Below are positions 17,481 through 27,038 of a stretch of 64,000 bases of DNA, one piece after another. Source of the stretch: Streptomyces sp. NBC_01408 (GTDB taxonomy: Bacteria > Actinomycetota > Actinomycetes > Streptomycetales > Streptomycetaceae); the NCBI RefSeq assembly GCF_026340255.1, contig NZ_JAPEPJ010000001.1, positions 744,001 to 808,000 of the forward strand, given 5' to 3'. Numbering within the stretch: position 1 is the first letter of the stretch; every line of letters starts with the position of its first letter. The translations under genes and the position numbers were made by a program. The notes beneath the pieces were generated by a model. It was not told the origin of the DNA and searched no databases. It was given only the letters and a program-made list of their open reading frames with translations.

Positions 17481-19121
17481 TCACGACTTCTTGGCAGGCG
17501 GCTCCCAGCCGCTGAGCACCACGTCGAACTGCTGGCGGGTCGTGCTCCAGACGGAGACGGGGCTCGTCATGTAGACCGCGTACTCGGTGCCGTCCGGAGC
17601 GATGTACATCTGCTCGATGGCCCGGCGAGGTCCGGCGTGCACGCCCTTCTCCGTCCAGCTGAACTCCCAGGCCGCGGCCCGGATCGTGTCGCGGAAGTTG
17701 TTCGGCTCCAGCCGCTCCCTCTTGTAGTCCGTCCGCTTCTGCACCTGCCTCTCCAGGTCGAGCAGGTGCGCGAACGGGTCCTTGTAGTCCGGCGTGGGGT
17801 CGGCGGCGATCCGGATGTAGTGATTCCCGTTGTCCGGTGTGTAGTCGATCTGGTTGCCGTTCACCATGCGCGTCCAGCCGTCCGGGACGAAGAGGGTGAA
17901 CCCGGTGGGGTCGGTGACCTTGCTGTAGCCGGCCGGCGGCGCCGCCGCCTGCGGCTTCCCGTCGCCGCCCGACTGCCCGCCCGCCGAGCTCGCGGCCTTG
18001 TCCGGACCGCCGTCCGTCCCCCGGTCCCCGGTGTACTTGAGGACCCCGAACACACCGCCGCCGCCGAGCAGCGCCGCCACCAGTGCCACCACCGCGGCGC
18101 GCTTGACCCAGCCGCCGCCCTGGCCGGCGGGCACGGCCGCGGACACCGTCCCGGACCCGGCGGGCTCCGGCAGCGAGGCCGTCTGCGCGGTGCCCCCCTG
18201 CGGGGCCGGCTCCTCGGGACGGTCCTGCACCGGGGCGAGCTCCTCCGAAGTCACCGCGCGCGTCGGTACGTACTCCTGCGCCGCCCTCGGCTCCCGGCCC
18301 TCCATCGCCTCCAGCAGCATCCGCTCGGCCTGCACGGCCGACGGCCGGTGCGCCGGATCCTTGCGCAGCAGGGCCGTGATGACCGGCCCCAGCGCACCCG
18401 CCTGGCGCAGGGCCGGCGGCTCGTCGTTCACCACGGCCTGGAGGCTGGAGATGGGCGACGTACGGCGGAACGGCGAGCGGGCCTCCACCGCCGTGTACAG
18501 GGTCGCGCCGAGGGACCACAGGTCGGAGGCCGGGTCGGGAGCACCGCCGGTGACCCGCTCGGGCGCCAGGTAGTCGATGGAGCCGACCAGTTCACCGGTG
18601 CGCGTGATGGACGAGTCGCCCTCGATCGCGGCGATCCCGAAGTCCGTGAGCAGCACCCGGCCGTCCTTGGCGAGCAGCACGTTGCCCGGCTTCACGTCCC
18701 GGTGCAGGACGCCCACCGCGTGCGCGGCGCGCAGCGCGCCCAGGACGTGGAGCCCGATCCGGGCCGCCTCGCGCGGCTCGATCCGGCCCGCCGCCTTGGC
18801 GGCCTCCGCCAGCGAGGGGCCGTCGATGTACTCCATGACGATCCACGGCCGGTCGTCGTGTTCGAGCACGTCGTGGACGGTGACGACCGCCGGGTGCTGG
18901 ATGCGGGCCGCGGCCCGTGCCTCCTTCTGCGTCCGGGCGTGCAGGACGTCCCGGTCGGCCTGGGCGACGTACAGACCCGCCGTCAGTTCCTTGACGGCGA
19001 CCGTCCTGTGCAGCAGCTCGTCATGCGCGCGCCACACCTTGCCCATGCCGCCGCTGCCGATGGGCTCGACGAGCCGGTACCGGCTCGCGAGCACGGCGCC
19101 CGCACCTGTCTGCTGTTCCAC
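17481..19121 (-). CDS. Transmembrane Ser/Thr protein kinase, PknB-like
   Basis: 546 residues. The kinase domain (about 15-275) is complete: glycine loop IGSGGMGKV, Lys44 in VAVKE, catalytic HRDVKPGN (Asp143), DFG at 161-163, and an APE-like LAPERV. A Pro/Gln-rich linker leads to one membrane helix (341-362). An outer domain of about 180 residues contains a recognisable TGFTLFVPDGW motif. It is the last of three kinase-type genes in a row on this strand; the other two have related outer domains. Ligand and targets unknown. Confidence 0.93.
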   Translation of the reverse strand: MEQQTGAGAVLASRYRLVEPIGSGGMGKVWRAHDELLHRTVAVKELTAGLYVAQADRDVLHARTQKEARAAARIQHPAVVTVHDVLEHDDRPWIVMEYIDGPSLAEAAKAAGRIEPREAARIGLHVLGALRAAHAVGVLHRDVKPGNVLLAKDGRVLLTDFGIAAIEGDSSITRTGELVGSIDYLAPERVTGGAPDPASDLWSLGATLYTAVEARSPFRRTSPISSLQAVVNDEPPALRQAGALGPVITALLRKDPAHRPSAVQAERMLLEAMEGREPRAAQEYVPTRAVTSEELAPVQDRPEEPAPQGGTAQTASLPEPAGSGTVSAAVPAGQGGGWVKRAAVVALVAALLGGGGVFGVLKYTGDRGTDGGPDKAASSAGGQSGGDGKPQAAAPPAGYSKVTDPTGFTLFVPDGWTRMVNGNQIDYTPDNGNHYIRIAADPTPDYKDPFAHLLDLERQVQKRTDYKRERLEPNNFRDTIRAAAWEFSWTEKGVHAGPRRAIEQMYIAPDGTEYAVYMTSPVSVWSTTRQQFDVVLSGWEPPAKKS

Positions 19122-19246
19122 GAAATCCCGCCGCTCTGTGCACTTCGGGCCAGATTACGGAGCCCCTGGGCACTGCCGGAACCACGCGGGCGTGGTGAGA
19201 CAGCACTGTGACGCAATTGCCGTACTGATCCCCCGTCAGTACGGGC

Positions 19247-22200
19247 TCAGCCGCCCGCCCGGTAACTCGCCGTGGCTTTCTCGAAGACTTCGGTCACCTT
19301 CGCCTCGTCGTCCTGCGGGCCCGTCACGATGACGACGTGGTAGCTGCCGCCGAGCGCCACGACGTAGTTGCGGGCCAGGACACTTCGGCCGTTGCCGTCG
19401 ATCCAGGTGTACTTGCCCGTGGCCCGCAGCTGCTGGCCGACCTTCGTGCTCTTGACCTCGCTGACGGTGGACCAGGTCGAGGTGCGGTACGGGGTCAGCT
19501 CCTGCTCCTTGTCCTTCTGGTAGCCCGCCGGGTCCGGATTGCCCTCGACCTTGTCCCGGCCGGGAACCACGGTCAGGACGAACTGGCCGTTGGTGTACCG
19601 CACCTGGCCCGCCTCGTTGATGCCGCGGCGCTCCCAGCCGTCGGGAACGGCGATCTCGAAGTGCTCCGGGTCCTGCTGACTGGTGTAACCGGCCGGGGCG
19701 GGGGCCGCCGGACTGGCCGAGGGCGTGGTCGTCTGCGGCGCGGGCTTCGACTCGGGCGTGCCGGTGGGGGTGTTGGCCGAGGCGCCGGGGCTGCCCGCCG
19801 GACCCTGGGTCGCCGGTGTCCTGGCCTCGCCGTCCTCGCCCGCCGAGGGGGCCCGGGGCATGAACAGCATCGCGTACGCCACGCCCCCCGCGAGGAGGAC
19901 GAGGATCCCGGCGAGCAGCGTCCGGCCCAGGGCGCGGGGTTTGCGGGGTGCCGCCGGATTGCGGTGCCGCCCGTGCAGGTCGCCGCGCCTGCGTACGACG
20001 GGCAGCCGGGCGGGATCCGGCTCCGGCATCGGGAGCGCCGCGAAGCCGCCGTCCGGCTCGGGGGCGGACCGTACGAGCGAGCGCAGCCAGCCGCGGAGCT
20101 CCTCGAACTCGGGGCGCTCGGTCGGGTCCTGGCGCAGCAGCGACTCCACGACCGGGCGCAGCGCACCGCACTCCTCGGCGAAGGCGGGGGGCTCGGAGCA
20201 GACCATGTCGACGAGTTCGGCGACGCTGTCCTCCGGATACGGGGCATGCCCCTGCACGGAGCGGTAGAGCAGCGCGCCGAGGGCCCAGAGGTCGGTGGCG
20301 GGGCCGACGGGGGCGGCCAGCTGCCAGGGGCCCGTCACGGGGCGGGCCTGTTCGGGGGCCCAGCGCTCGGTGACGGCCCCGACGACAGCCATCCGGGTCT
20401 GCCGTGCGCGCTCCGCATCGAGCCCGGTACGGGGGCCACCGCCGCCGCCCCAGCCGTCGCCGAGGGGCTGCCGGGCGGGCCGGGCCTCGGTTCGGGCGGC
20501 CGGGCCCTCGGCGTCGGCCTGGCGGTAGCCCTGCGGCAGGGCGAGTTGCGCGGGCAGCCCGGACCGCGCGGACCCGCTGGGCGGCTGAGGCTGCGCCTGC
20601 TGCTGGGACTGGGGCCACGGCGGGCCCTGGGGTGCCTGCTGCGCGTGCGGCCGCGGCTCCTGTTGTGCCTCGGCTCCGGCCGGCGACAGCGGCCCGTACG
20701 GGCCCTGCGGCCCCGGCTGGGGGTGAGGCTGCGACTCCGGTTGTGCTTCGGCTCCGGCCCGCGACAACGGCCCGTACGGGCTCTGCGGCCCCCGCTGGCG
20801 GTGAAGCGGCGACTCCGGTTGTGCTTCGGCTCCGGCCGGCGACAGCGGCCCGTACGGGCTCTGCGGCCCCCGCTGGGGGTGAAGCGGCGACTCCGGTTGT
20901 GCTTCGCCCTGCGGCAGCGCCGGCGGCTCCTGGTCGGGCTGCCGGGCCGCGGGAAGGGCCTGGCGGCGCGGGGCCGTGCCGTGCCAGGGCGTGGCGGTAC
21001 CGCCCTGCGGGCCCCCGTACGGGTACGAGTACCCCTGCGGGAGCGTCGACCCCTCGGGCCGCGGCTCCGGCGCGGGTCGGGCCCCGGCGTTGCGCTCCTC
21101 GGTGACCCGGGCCGCCGCGGCCCGCGCCCCCGCCCGGTAGGCGGCGATGGCCCCGGCCCGCGCGGCGGCCTTGGGATCGGGCCGCTCCTCGGGCCGCTCC
21201 CCGGGCCGTTCGGGGGTGATGTGGTCGCGGTAGCGGGGCCCGGTGTCGTACCCGGGAGCCACGAGCGGAGCGTCAGCGGGACCCGGCGCGTACCCCGCCC
21301 CGAGCCCGGGCTCGGCACCCGACACCTCGAACTCCGGCCCGAAGCCAGGCTCCGCACCCGCTGCACCGAACCCCGACCCCGGCCCCGGCGCAAGCCCGGG
21401 CTCCGCACCCGCTGCACCGAACCCCGACCCCGGACCCTGCGCGAGCCCGGGCTCCGCGCCCGGCACACCGAACCCCGGCCCAGGGCCCGGCCCGAGGTCG
21501 GGCTCCGCGCCCGGCGCACCCAACTCCCGTCCAGGGGCCGACGCCAGGCCAGGCTCCGCGCCCGGCGCGCCGAGCTCCCGTCCGGGGACCGGCGCGAGCT
21601 CGTGGCCGTAGGGCTCTTCCGGCCCGTAGCCGAAGTCCTGGCCGCCGGTGGCCTCCGGGCCGTCCCACCCCGCGCCGCCCGGCGAGGCGGAGTCCGGCAC
21701 GGGTTCGTACCCGCACAGCGCGTCCTCGGCGGCGCCCGCCGCCAGCCCCGTCAGGACGACCCGGCCGTCGTCGCAGACGAGGACCGTCCTGACGGTGATG
21801 TTCCGGTGCGTCCAGCCGTGCGCGTGCAGCACGCGCAGCGCGGTCAGCACGTCCGAGGCCACTTCCGCAGCCCGGTAGGGGGTCAGCGGTTCGTCGGCGA
21901 TCAGCGCGGCCAGCGGCCGGGCCGGGACCAGTTCGCTCACTATCCACAGCGACCCGCCCTCGGCGAACACGTCGAAGACCTGGTCAAGCCGTGGATGGTC
22001 CGGCACCGCGGCCGCCGCCTGGGCCGCCTCGATCGCCCGCCGCACGGCCGGCAGGTCGGCCGCTGAGCGGCGCCCGGCGGCCGGGGCCCGGTGCCCGTCC
22101 AGCAGCTCGGCGTCCACGACCTCCGGTAACGGCACCTGCCGGACCAGTACTTCCTGCCCGCTGCGCGTGTCGAAGGCGCGGGTCTCGACCAGCTCGTACT

Positions 22201-22264
22201 CGTCCGTCGGCGGCAGCGGCAGACGGTAGCGGTCGGCCAGGATCCGCCCCGCGTACTCCTCCAC
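19247..22264 (-). CDS. Membrane pseudokinase of the PknB family with long repeat insertion
   Basis: 1005 residues. The N-lobe lacks the glycine loop and has Arg42 (VLVRQVP) where active kinases have Lys. The catalytic loop reads HRN (153-155) instead of HRD, and DFG is replaced by LTGLAAG. Then about 450 residues of Pro/Gly/Gln-rich repeats intervene before the C-lobe resumes at RWAPEQ and TDLWALGALLYRSVQG. A membrane helix follows (TLLAGILVLLAGGVAYAMLF), then an outer domain with EHFEIAVPDGW. The GTG at 22264 has GGGGGAGG immediately upstream. It is probably catalytically dead and may scaffold or regulate its two neighbours. Downstream of the kinase at 22355-24880. Confidence 0.85.
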   Translation of the reverse strand: MEEYAGRILADRYRLPLPPTDEYELVETRAFDTRSGQEVLVRQVPLPEVVDAELLDGHRAPAAGRRSAADLPAVRRAIEAAQAAAAVPDHPRLDQVFDVFAEGGSLWIVSELVPARPLAALIADEPLTPYRAAEVASDVLTALRVLHAHGWTHRNITVRTVLVCDDGRVVLTGLAAGAAEDALCGYEPVPDSASPGGAGWDGPEATGGQDFGYGPEEPYGHELAPVPGRELGAPGAEPGLASAPGRELGAPGAEPDLGPGPGPGFGVPGAEPGLAQGPGSGFGAAGAEPGLAPGPGSGFGAAGAEPGFGPEFEVSGAEPGLGAGYAPGPADAPLVAPGYDTGPRYRDHITPERPGERPEERPDPKAAARAGAIAAYRAGARAAAARVTEERNAGARPAPEPRPEGSTLPQGYSYPYGGPQGGTATPWHGTAPRRQALPAARQPDQEPPALPQGEAQPESPLHPQRGPQSPYGPLSPAGAEAQPESPLHRQRGPQSPYGPLSRAGAEAQPESQPHPQPGPQGPYGPLSPAGAEAQQEPRPHAQQAPQGPPWPQSQQQAQPQPPSGSARSGLPAQLALPQGYRQADAEGPAARTEARPARQPLGDGWGGGGGPRTGLDAERARQTRMAVVGAVTERWAPEQARPVTGPWQLAAPVGPATDLWALGALLYRSVQGHAPYPEDSVAELVDMVCSEPPAFAEECGALRPVVESLLRQDPTERPEFEELRGWLRSLVRSAPEPDGGFAALPMPEPDPARLPVVRRRGDLHGRHRNPAAPRKPRALGRTLLAGILVLLAGGVAYAMLFMPRAPSAGEDGEARTPATQGPAGSPGASANTPTGTPESKPAPQTTTPSASPAAPAPAGYTSQQDPEHFEIAVPDGWERRGINEAGQVRYTNGQFVLTVVPGRDKVEGNPDPAGYQKDKEQELTPYRTSTWSTVSEVKSTKVGQQLRATGKYTWIDGNGRSVLARNYVVALGGSYHVVIVTGPQDDEAKVTEVFEKATASYRAGG
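20671..20904. repeat. Three 78-bp tandem units inside the pseudokinase gene
   Basis: Units begin at 20671, 20749 and 20827 (CGGCTCCGGCC), and each encodes 26 residues with the motif GPQSPYGPLS. The period is a multiple of three, so copy changes keep the frame. Confidence 0.8.
21348..21602. repeat. About five 51-bp tandem units inside the pseudokinase gene
   Basis: GGCTCCGC recurs at 21348, 21399, 21450, 21501 and 21552. Each unit encodes 17 residues around GAEPGL. Confidence 0.8.
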
Positions 22265-22354
22265 GTCGCCTCCCCCGAGTGCGTGGGCCCCCCATGGCCC
22301 CGCTGACACGATACGTCGCCGGAGCCGCCCGCGTCCCGGGCCTGACAAGGCTCG

Positions 22355-24880
22355 TCAGCCGAGCACTTGGAAGGTCTCGAACGCCGTGTTGCGCATCTGC
22401 GTGCACTCGGGGCCGTCCCACTGGTCGGCGGGGCAGCTGATCATGATGGCGAAGCCGTTCTTCGCGTCCACCTTGAAGCCGCGGTTGAGCACGCGGACCT
22501 TGATGCCCTGCTGTTCCCGCTCGAACTGCCAGTCGGCGACGGTCGGGTAGCCCCGGTACTCCGTCGCGTCGATGCTGATCGTGCGGTAGCCCTTGCTACT
22601 GCCCTGGACCAGCGGGGCGGACTTCGCCCAGGCGGCGCGGGCGTCATCGCCGGGGGTGGAGGTGTGGTCGACCTGGATGCGCGGGAAGCCGCCGTCCCGG
22701 CTGTATATGGCGCCGGAGTTGTCGCCCGCTATGGCCGTCTGCTTGAAGCCCTCGGGCATCGCCATCGAGAAGTGGAACCCGAGGTTGGTCACGACCGCGT
22801 ATCCCGCCGGGACTCCGCCGCCCGGGGCGCCGGGCGTGGCGCCCTGCCCCTGGCCGCTGCCCGGCGTCTGCTGCCCCTGGCCCGGCTGGTCGCCGTTCGC
22901 GGCGCCGCCGTTGGCACTGCCGTTGGCGCCGCCGTTCGGGTCGGTGCCCTTCGGCGTCTCCCCGGTGCCGCCCGGGGTGGTGCCCGGGGACGGGCCCGCG
23001 GACTGGCCCGCAGACTGGCCGCCGGACGCGGCCGGGGTGACCTGGCCGCCCTTGCCCTCTTCCTTGCGGCCGCCCTTGTCGTCGCCGCTGACCGCGTAGG
23101 CGATCAGCGAGCCGACCACCGCCAGCGCCACGATCACACCGGCTATCGCGAGCGCGATGGTGCGGCGCGGCATGACGTCGGTGAGCGGGGCCGGGACCGG
23201 AGCGGGCCGGGTGGCTGACGCCGGCGCCTCCGCGGCCGAAACGGCCGGCGCCGCCGCCGCCTTGCGGGCCGCCTTCAGCGCGGCACGGGTCCGTTCGCGC
23301 TGTTCGCGCTCGCGCCGCTCGCGTTCCTTCTTCTCCGCCTTCTCGGCGGCCTTCTCCGCGGCGGCCTTGTCGGCTGCCTGCTTGGCGTCGGCCAGCGAGA
23401 TCTGCCGGGTCTCCTCGGCGGGGACCGGTACGGGCTTGGGCGCGGGCTCGGGTGCGTTGAGCACGGCCGTGAGCATCGCCCTCGCCCGGCCCTCGTCGAG
23501 GCGCTGGGCCGGGTCCTTGGCGAGCAGGCCGTAGATGACGTCGGTCAGCGGACCGGCGTTCTTGGGCGGGTCCACCGGCTCGGTCATCACCGCGGTGAGG
23601 GTGGCGAGCGCGGAGCCCTTGTCGTACGGGGGCACGCCCTCGACGGAGGCGTACAGCAGACCGCCGAGCGACCACATGTCCGCCGGAGGGCCGGGCTTGT
23701 GACCGCGGGCGCGCTCGGGCGAGATGTAGGAGGGGGCGCCGACGAGCATGCCGGTGGAGGTGACGGAGGGGTCGCCTTCGACCTGGGCGATGCCGAAGTC
23801 GGTGAGGACGACGCGGCCGTTGCCCGCGATGAGCACGTTGGACGGCTTCACGTCCCGGTGCAGGATGCCCTGGCCGTGCGCGGCGCGCAGGACGTCGAGC
23901 ACCGCGAGGCCGACCTCGGCGGCGCGGTGCGGGGTGAGCGGGCCGTTCTCCCGGACGAACTCGGCGAGCGAGGAGCCCTCGATGAGCTCCATGACGATCC
24001 AGGGGCGGGCGTCCTCGTCGACGACGTCGTAGACGGTGACGGCGCCGCCGCTGCGGATCCGGGCGATCGCCTTGGCCTCGCGGAGGGTCCGGGTGATGAG
24101 GCGGCGCTTCTCGTCCTCGTCGACGCCGCTGCTGAAGCGGAGCTCCTTGACGGCGACGGTCCGGCCCAGGGTCTCGTCCTCGGCACGCCATACGGTGCCC
24201 ATGCCGCCCTTGCCGAGCACGGCGCCGAGCCGGTAGCGGCCGGCGAGCAGCCGCCCCTCGTCCTGCCCGTTGCCCGCCGCCTTGGCGGCCTCGGCCCTGG
24301 CCTTGACCTCGGCGGCCACGGCATCGGCCTTCTCCGCGGGACTGACGGCAACCGGCTTCGCCGCCGCGGGCTTGGCGTCCGCGGGCTCCGCCTCGGCCTT
24401 GACCGCCACAGCGGCAGGCTTCGCGAGATCAGCCTTGACCCCGGTCGGCTTCGCCACCACAGGCTTGGCGTCCGCAGGCTTGGCGTCCGCGGGCTCGGCT
24501 TCGGACTTGGCCGCCGCGGGCTTGTCCTCGGGCTTCGCCGGATCGGCCTCGGCCACGGGCGGCTTGGCATCCACAGGCTCCGCCTCGGCCTTGACCGCCA
24601 CAGCGGCAGGCTTCGCGAGGTCAGCCTTGACCCCGGTCGGCTTCGCCGCCGCAGGCTTGGCGTCCGCAGGCTCGGCGTCCGCGGGCTCGGCCACGGCCTC
24701 CGCCTGAGCCGCAGCCGGCTTGGCCGCAGCGGCAGGCTCGGCCTTGACCGGCTTCGTCGGCTTCGGCTTCTTCGGGGCAGCCTCAACCGCCGCAGGGTCC
24801 GCGTCGGCCACAGCCTCGGAAGGCCCAGCCGGATCGGTCTTGCCCGCCCCCGGCTGCTCGGTGTGCTCCGGCTTCGACAT
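22355..24880 (-). CDS. Transmembrane Ser/Thr protein kinase with Ala/Lys/Pro N-terminal extension
   Basis: 841 residues. About 225 N-terminal residues are low-complexity Ala/Lys/Pro/Asp with a duplicated segment. The kinase domain follows: LGKGGMGTVW, VAVKEL, HRDVKPSN, DFGIAQ, PSYISPERA. A charged coiled-coil-like stretch (AAEKAAEKAEKKERERREREQRE) and a membrane helix (IALAIAGVIVALAVVGSLIAYAV) come next. A Gly/Thr-rich stalk leads to an outer domain beginning FHFSMAMPEGF. The ATG at 24880 has GAGGGGA 5 bases upstream; the frame is open 2 kb further upstream, antisense to glpD. It leads the three-gene kinase cluster. Confidence 0.92.
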   Translation of the reverse strand: MSKPEHTEQPGAGKTDPAGPSEAVADADPAAVEAAPKKPKPTKPVKAEPAAAAKPAAAQAEAVAEPADAEPADAKPAAAKPTGVKADLAKPAAVAVKAEAEPVDAKPPVAEADPAKPEDKPAAAKSEAEPADAKPADAKPVVAKPTGVKADLAKPAAVAVKAEAEPADAKPAAAKPVAVSPAEKADAVAAEVKARAEAAKAAGNGQDEGRLLAGRYRLGAVLGKGGMGTVWRAEDETLGRTVAVKELRFSSGVDEDEKRRLITRTLREAKAIARIRSGGAVTVYDVVDEDARPWIVMELIEGSSLAEFVRENGPLTPHRAAEVGLAVLDVLRAAHGQGILHRDVKPSNVLIAGNGRVVLTDFGIAQVEGDPSVTSTGMLVGAPSYISPERARGHKPGPPADMWSLGGLLYASVEGVPPYDKGSALATLTAVMTEPVDPPKNAGPLTDVIYGLLAKDPAQRLDEGRARAMLTAVLNAPEPAPKPVPVPAEETRQISLADAKQAADKAAAEKAAEKAEKKERERREREQRERTRAALKAARKAAAAPAVSAAEAPASATRPAPVPAPLTDVMPRRTIALAIAGVIVALAVVGSLIAYAVSGDDKGGRKEEGKGGQVTPAASGGQSAGQSAGPSPGTTPGGTGETPKGTDPNGGANGSANGGAANGDQPGQGQQTPGSGQGQGATPGAPGGGVPAGYAVVTNLGFHFSMAMPEGFKQTAIAGDNSGAIYSRDGGFPRIQVDHTSTPGDDARAAWAKSAPLVQGSSKGYRTISIDATEYRGYPTVADWQFEREQQGIKVRVLNRGFKVDAKNGFAIMISCPADQWDGPECTQMRNTAFETFQVLG
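24384..24455. repeat. 72-bp direct repeat, copy A
   Basis: Matches 24576-24647 with one mismatch; the copies are 192 bp apart, start to start. Both lie in the N-terminal extension of the kinase and encode the segment containing GVKADLAKPAAVAVKAEAEP. This indicates a recent internal duplication. Confidence 0.85.
24576..24647. repeat. 72-bp direct repeat, copy B
   Basis: Second copy of the repeat at 24384-24455, same orientation and frame, one mismatch. Confidence 0.85.
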
Positions 24881-25074
24881 GCGTCCCCTCTGCGATCGTG
24901 CCGCCTGCTCCGGCTGCCCCGGCCGTTCCGGCCGTCCCGGCAGCCGCCGGGGTTCCCGGTGCCCCGCTCCGGCAGAATCCGTCGGGTAACCCGCCCCGGC
25001 AGAACCCTCATTGTTCCTCACTACGCAACGGACGGGCGCCCCGGGTCCGCGGTTCCCCCTTCCGCATCCCGGAC

Positions 25075-26781
25075 TTACAACGGAACGATGTCGGGCGCCC
25101 CCAGCCGCGCCGCGTCCGCCGTCTGGTCGTCCGGCTGACGCTGCGATTCCCTTTCCGCCTGCACCCTCTTCTCGTAGTGCTCCACTTCTTTCTCGATCTG
25201 CCCCTTGTCCCAGCCCAGTACGGGCGCCATCAACTCCGCGCACTCCCGCGCCGACCGCGTCCCCCGGTCGAAGGTCTCGATGGAGATCCGCGTCCGCCGG
25301 GTCAGCACGTCGTCCAGGTGCCGTGCGCCCTCGTGCGAAGCCGCGTACACGATCTCCGCCCGGAGGTAGTCCTCCGCCCCGGTCACCGGCCGGCCGAGCC
25401 CGGGATCGGCGGCGATCAGGTCGAGCAGTTCCTCGGTCAGCGACCCGTACCGGTTCAACAGGTGCTCCACCCGCACCACGTGAAGCCCCGTCCGGGCCGC
25501 GATCCTCGCCCGGGCGTTCCACAGCGCCCGGTAGCCCTCCGCGCCCACCAGCGGCACGTCCTCCGTCACGCAGTCCGCGACCCGCTGGTCCAGCCCGTGC
25601 ACCGCCTCGTCGACCGCGTCCTTCGCCATCACCCGGTACGTCGTGTACTTGCCGCCCGCGACGACCACGAGCCCCGGCACGGGGTGCGCCACCGTGTGCT
25701 CGCGCGACAGCTTGCTGGTGGCGTCCGACTCGCCGGCCAGCAGCGGCCGCAGGCCCGCGTACACGCCCTGCACGTCGTCTCGGGTCAGCGGCACGGCGAG
25801 GACCGAGTTCACGTGCTCCAGCAGGTAGTCGATGTCCGCGCTGGAGGCCGCCGGGTGCGCCTTGTCCAGGTCCCAGTCGGTGTCCGTGGTGCCCACGATC
25901 CAGTGCCGCCCCCACGGGATGACGAACAGCACCGACTTCTCGGTCCGCAGGATCAGCCCGGTGCTCGAATGGATCCGGTCCTTCGGGACGACCAGGTGGA
26001 TGCCCTTGGAGGCCCGTACGTGGAACTGGCCGCGCTCCCCGATCAGCGCCTGGGTGTCGTCCGTCCACACCCCGGTCGCGTTCACGATCTGCTTCGCGCG
26101 GACCTCGTACTCGCCTCCGCCCTCGACGTCCTGTACCCGCGCCCCGACCACCCGTTCGCCCTCGCGCAGGAAGCCGATCACCCTCGCCCGATTGGCGCAC
26201 TGCGCCCCGTACGCGGCTGCCGTCCGCACCAGCGTGGCCACGTACCGCGCGTCGTCCATCTGGGCGTCGTAGTACTGCAGGGCGCCCACCAGGGCGTCCT
26301 TGCGCAGCGCCGGCGCGACCCGCAGCGCCCGCTTGCGCGACAGGTGCCGGTGCACCGGCAGGCCGCGCCCGTGGCCGCTGGACACCGACATCGCGTCGTA
26401 GAGCGCGACGCCCGATCCGGCATAGAGCCGCTCCCAGCCCTTGTGCTGCAAGGGGTACAGGAAGGGCACCGGCTTCACGAGGTGCGGCGCGAGGCGCTCC
26501 AGCAGCAGGCCGCGCTCCTTGAGGGCCTCCCGGACGAGGGCGAAGTCGAGCATCTCCAGGTACCTGAGGCCGCCGTGGATCAGCTTGCTGGAGCGGCTGG
26601 AGGTGCCCGAGGCCCAGTCCCGCGCCTCGACCAGCCCGGTCGAGAGGCCTCTGGTCGCCGCGTCGAGCGCGGTGCCGGCGCCCACCACTCCCGCGCCCAC
26701 GACCAGGACGTCCAGTTCCCGCTCGGCCATCCGGGCGAGGTCCTCGGCGCGCTGCGCCGGTCCGAGTGTCGCTGTCCTCAC
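25075..26781 (-). CDS. glpD: Glycerol-3-phosphate dehydrogenase, FAD-dependent
   Basis: Oxidises sn-glycerol-3-phosphate to dihydroxyacetone phosphate at the inner membrane face and passes electrons to the respiratory quinone. 568 residues, normal length. FAD-binding motif at about residues 24-38 (DVLVVGAGVVGAGTALDA). Family signatures SKLIHGGLRYLE and GGKYTTYR are present, and a C-terminal domain carries the later conserved positions. It stands alone, with a 257-bp upstream region shared with the divergent dehydrogenase gene. Confidence 0.95.
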   Translation of the reverse strand: MRTATLGPAQRAEDLARMAERELDVLVVGAGVVGAGTALDAATRGLSTGLVEARDWASGTSSRSSKLIHGGLRYLEMLDFALVREALKERGLLLERLAPHLVKPVPFLYPLQHKGWERLYAGSGVALYDAMSVSSGHGRGLPVHRHLSRKRALRVAPALRKDALVGALQYYDAQMDDARYVATLVRTAAAYGAQCANRARVIGFLREGERVVGARVQDVEGGGEYEVRAKQIVNATGVWTDDTQALIGERGQFHVRASKGIHLVVPKDRIHSSTGLILRTEKSVLFVIPWGRHWIVGTTDTDWDLDKAHPAASSADIDYLLEHVNSVLAVPLTRDDVQGVYAGLRPLLAGESDATSKLSREHTVAHPVPGLVVVAGGKYTTYRVMAKDAVDEAVHGLDQRVADCVTEDVPLVGAEGYRALWNARARIAARTGLHVVRVEHLLNRYGSLTEELLDLIAADPGLGRPVTGAEDYLRAEIVYAASHEGARHLDDVLTRRTRISIETFDRGTRSARECAELMAPVLGWDKGQIEKEVEHYEKRVQAERESQRQPDDQTADAARLGAPDIVPL

Positions 26782-27038
26782 GGCTGCCTCCCGTTGGTGC
26801 GGGTGCTCCCCGCGTCGTGCGGGTGATCCCGCTCACATCCCTCGTAGCCCGATTCTGACCGCCCGCACCCACATCAGCCACCGCCTGTGGACAACACAAC
26901 GGTGATCACTACCTCAGAATGCGACATATCTGTCATATATACGCCTAGTCTGACATTGCGCCAGCTCCTTGGGGGCTACCCCTGTCCACAGGGCTTGCGC
27001 GCGCATCCCCCTCGTGTCAGGGAAGGGACGGCACCCCC
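26782..27038. promoter_or_regulatory. AT-rich divergent promoter region
   Basis: 257 bp between glpD and the plus-strand dehydrogenase gene. The stretch 26920-26960 is unusually AT-rich for this genome and carries GACATATCTGTC and a TGTCA...TGACA pair flanking TAGTCT. A promoter for the rightward gene is likely here. No specific regulator site was identified. Confidence 0.35.

Noticed and set aside
15750..19211. Open frame of over 1100 codons on the plus strand
   Set aside because: Lies antisense to the aldehyde dehydrogenase and kinase genes, both with clear catalytic motifs; composition is typical of a GC shadow.
24881..26899. Upstream extension of the kinase frame by 670 codons
   Set aside because: It runs antisense-like through glpD out of frame, has no similarity, and the ATG at 24880 has a good ribosome site.
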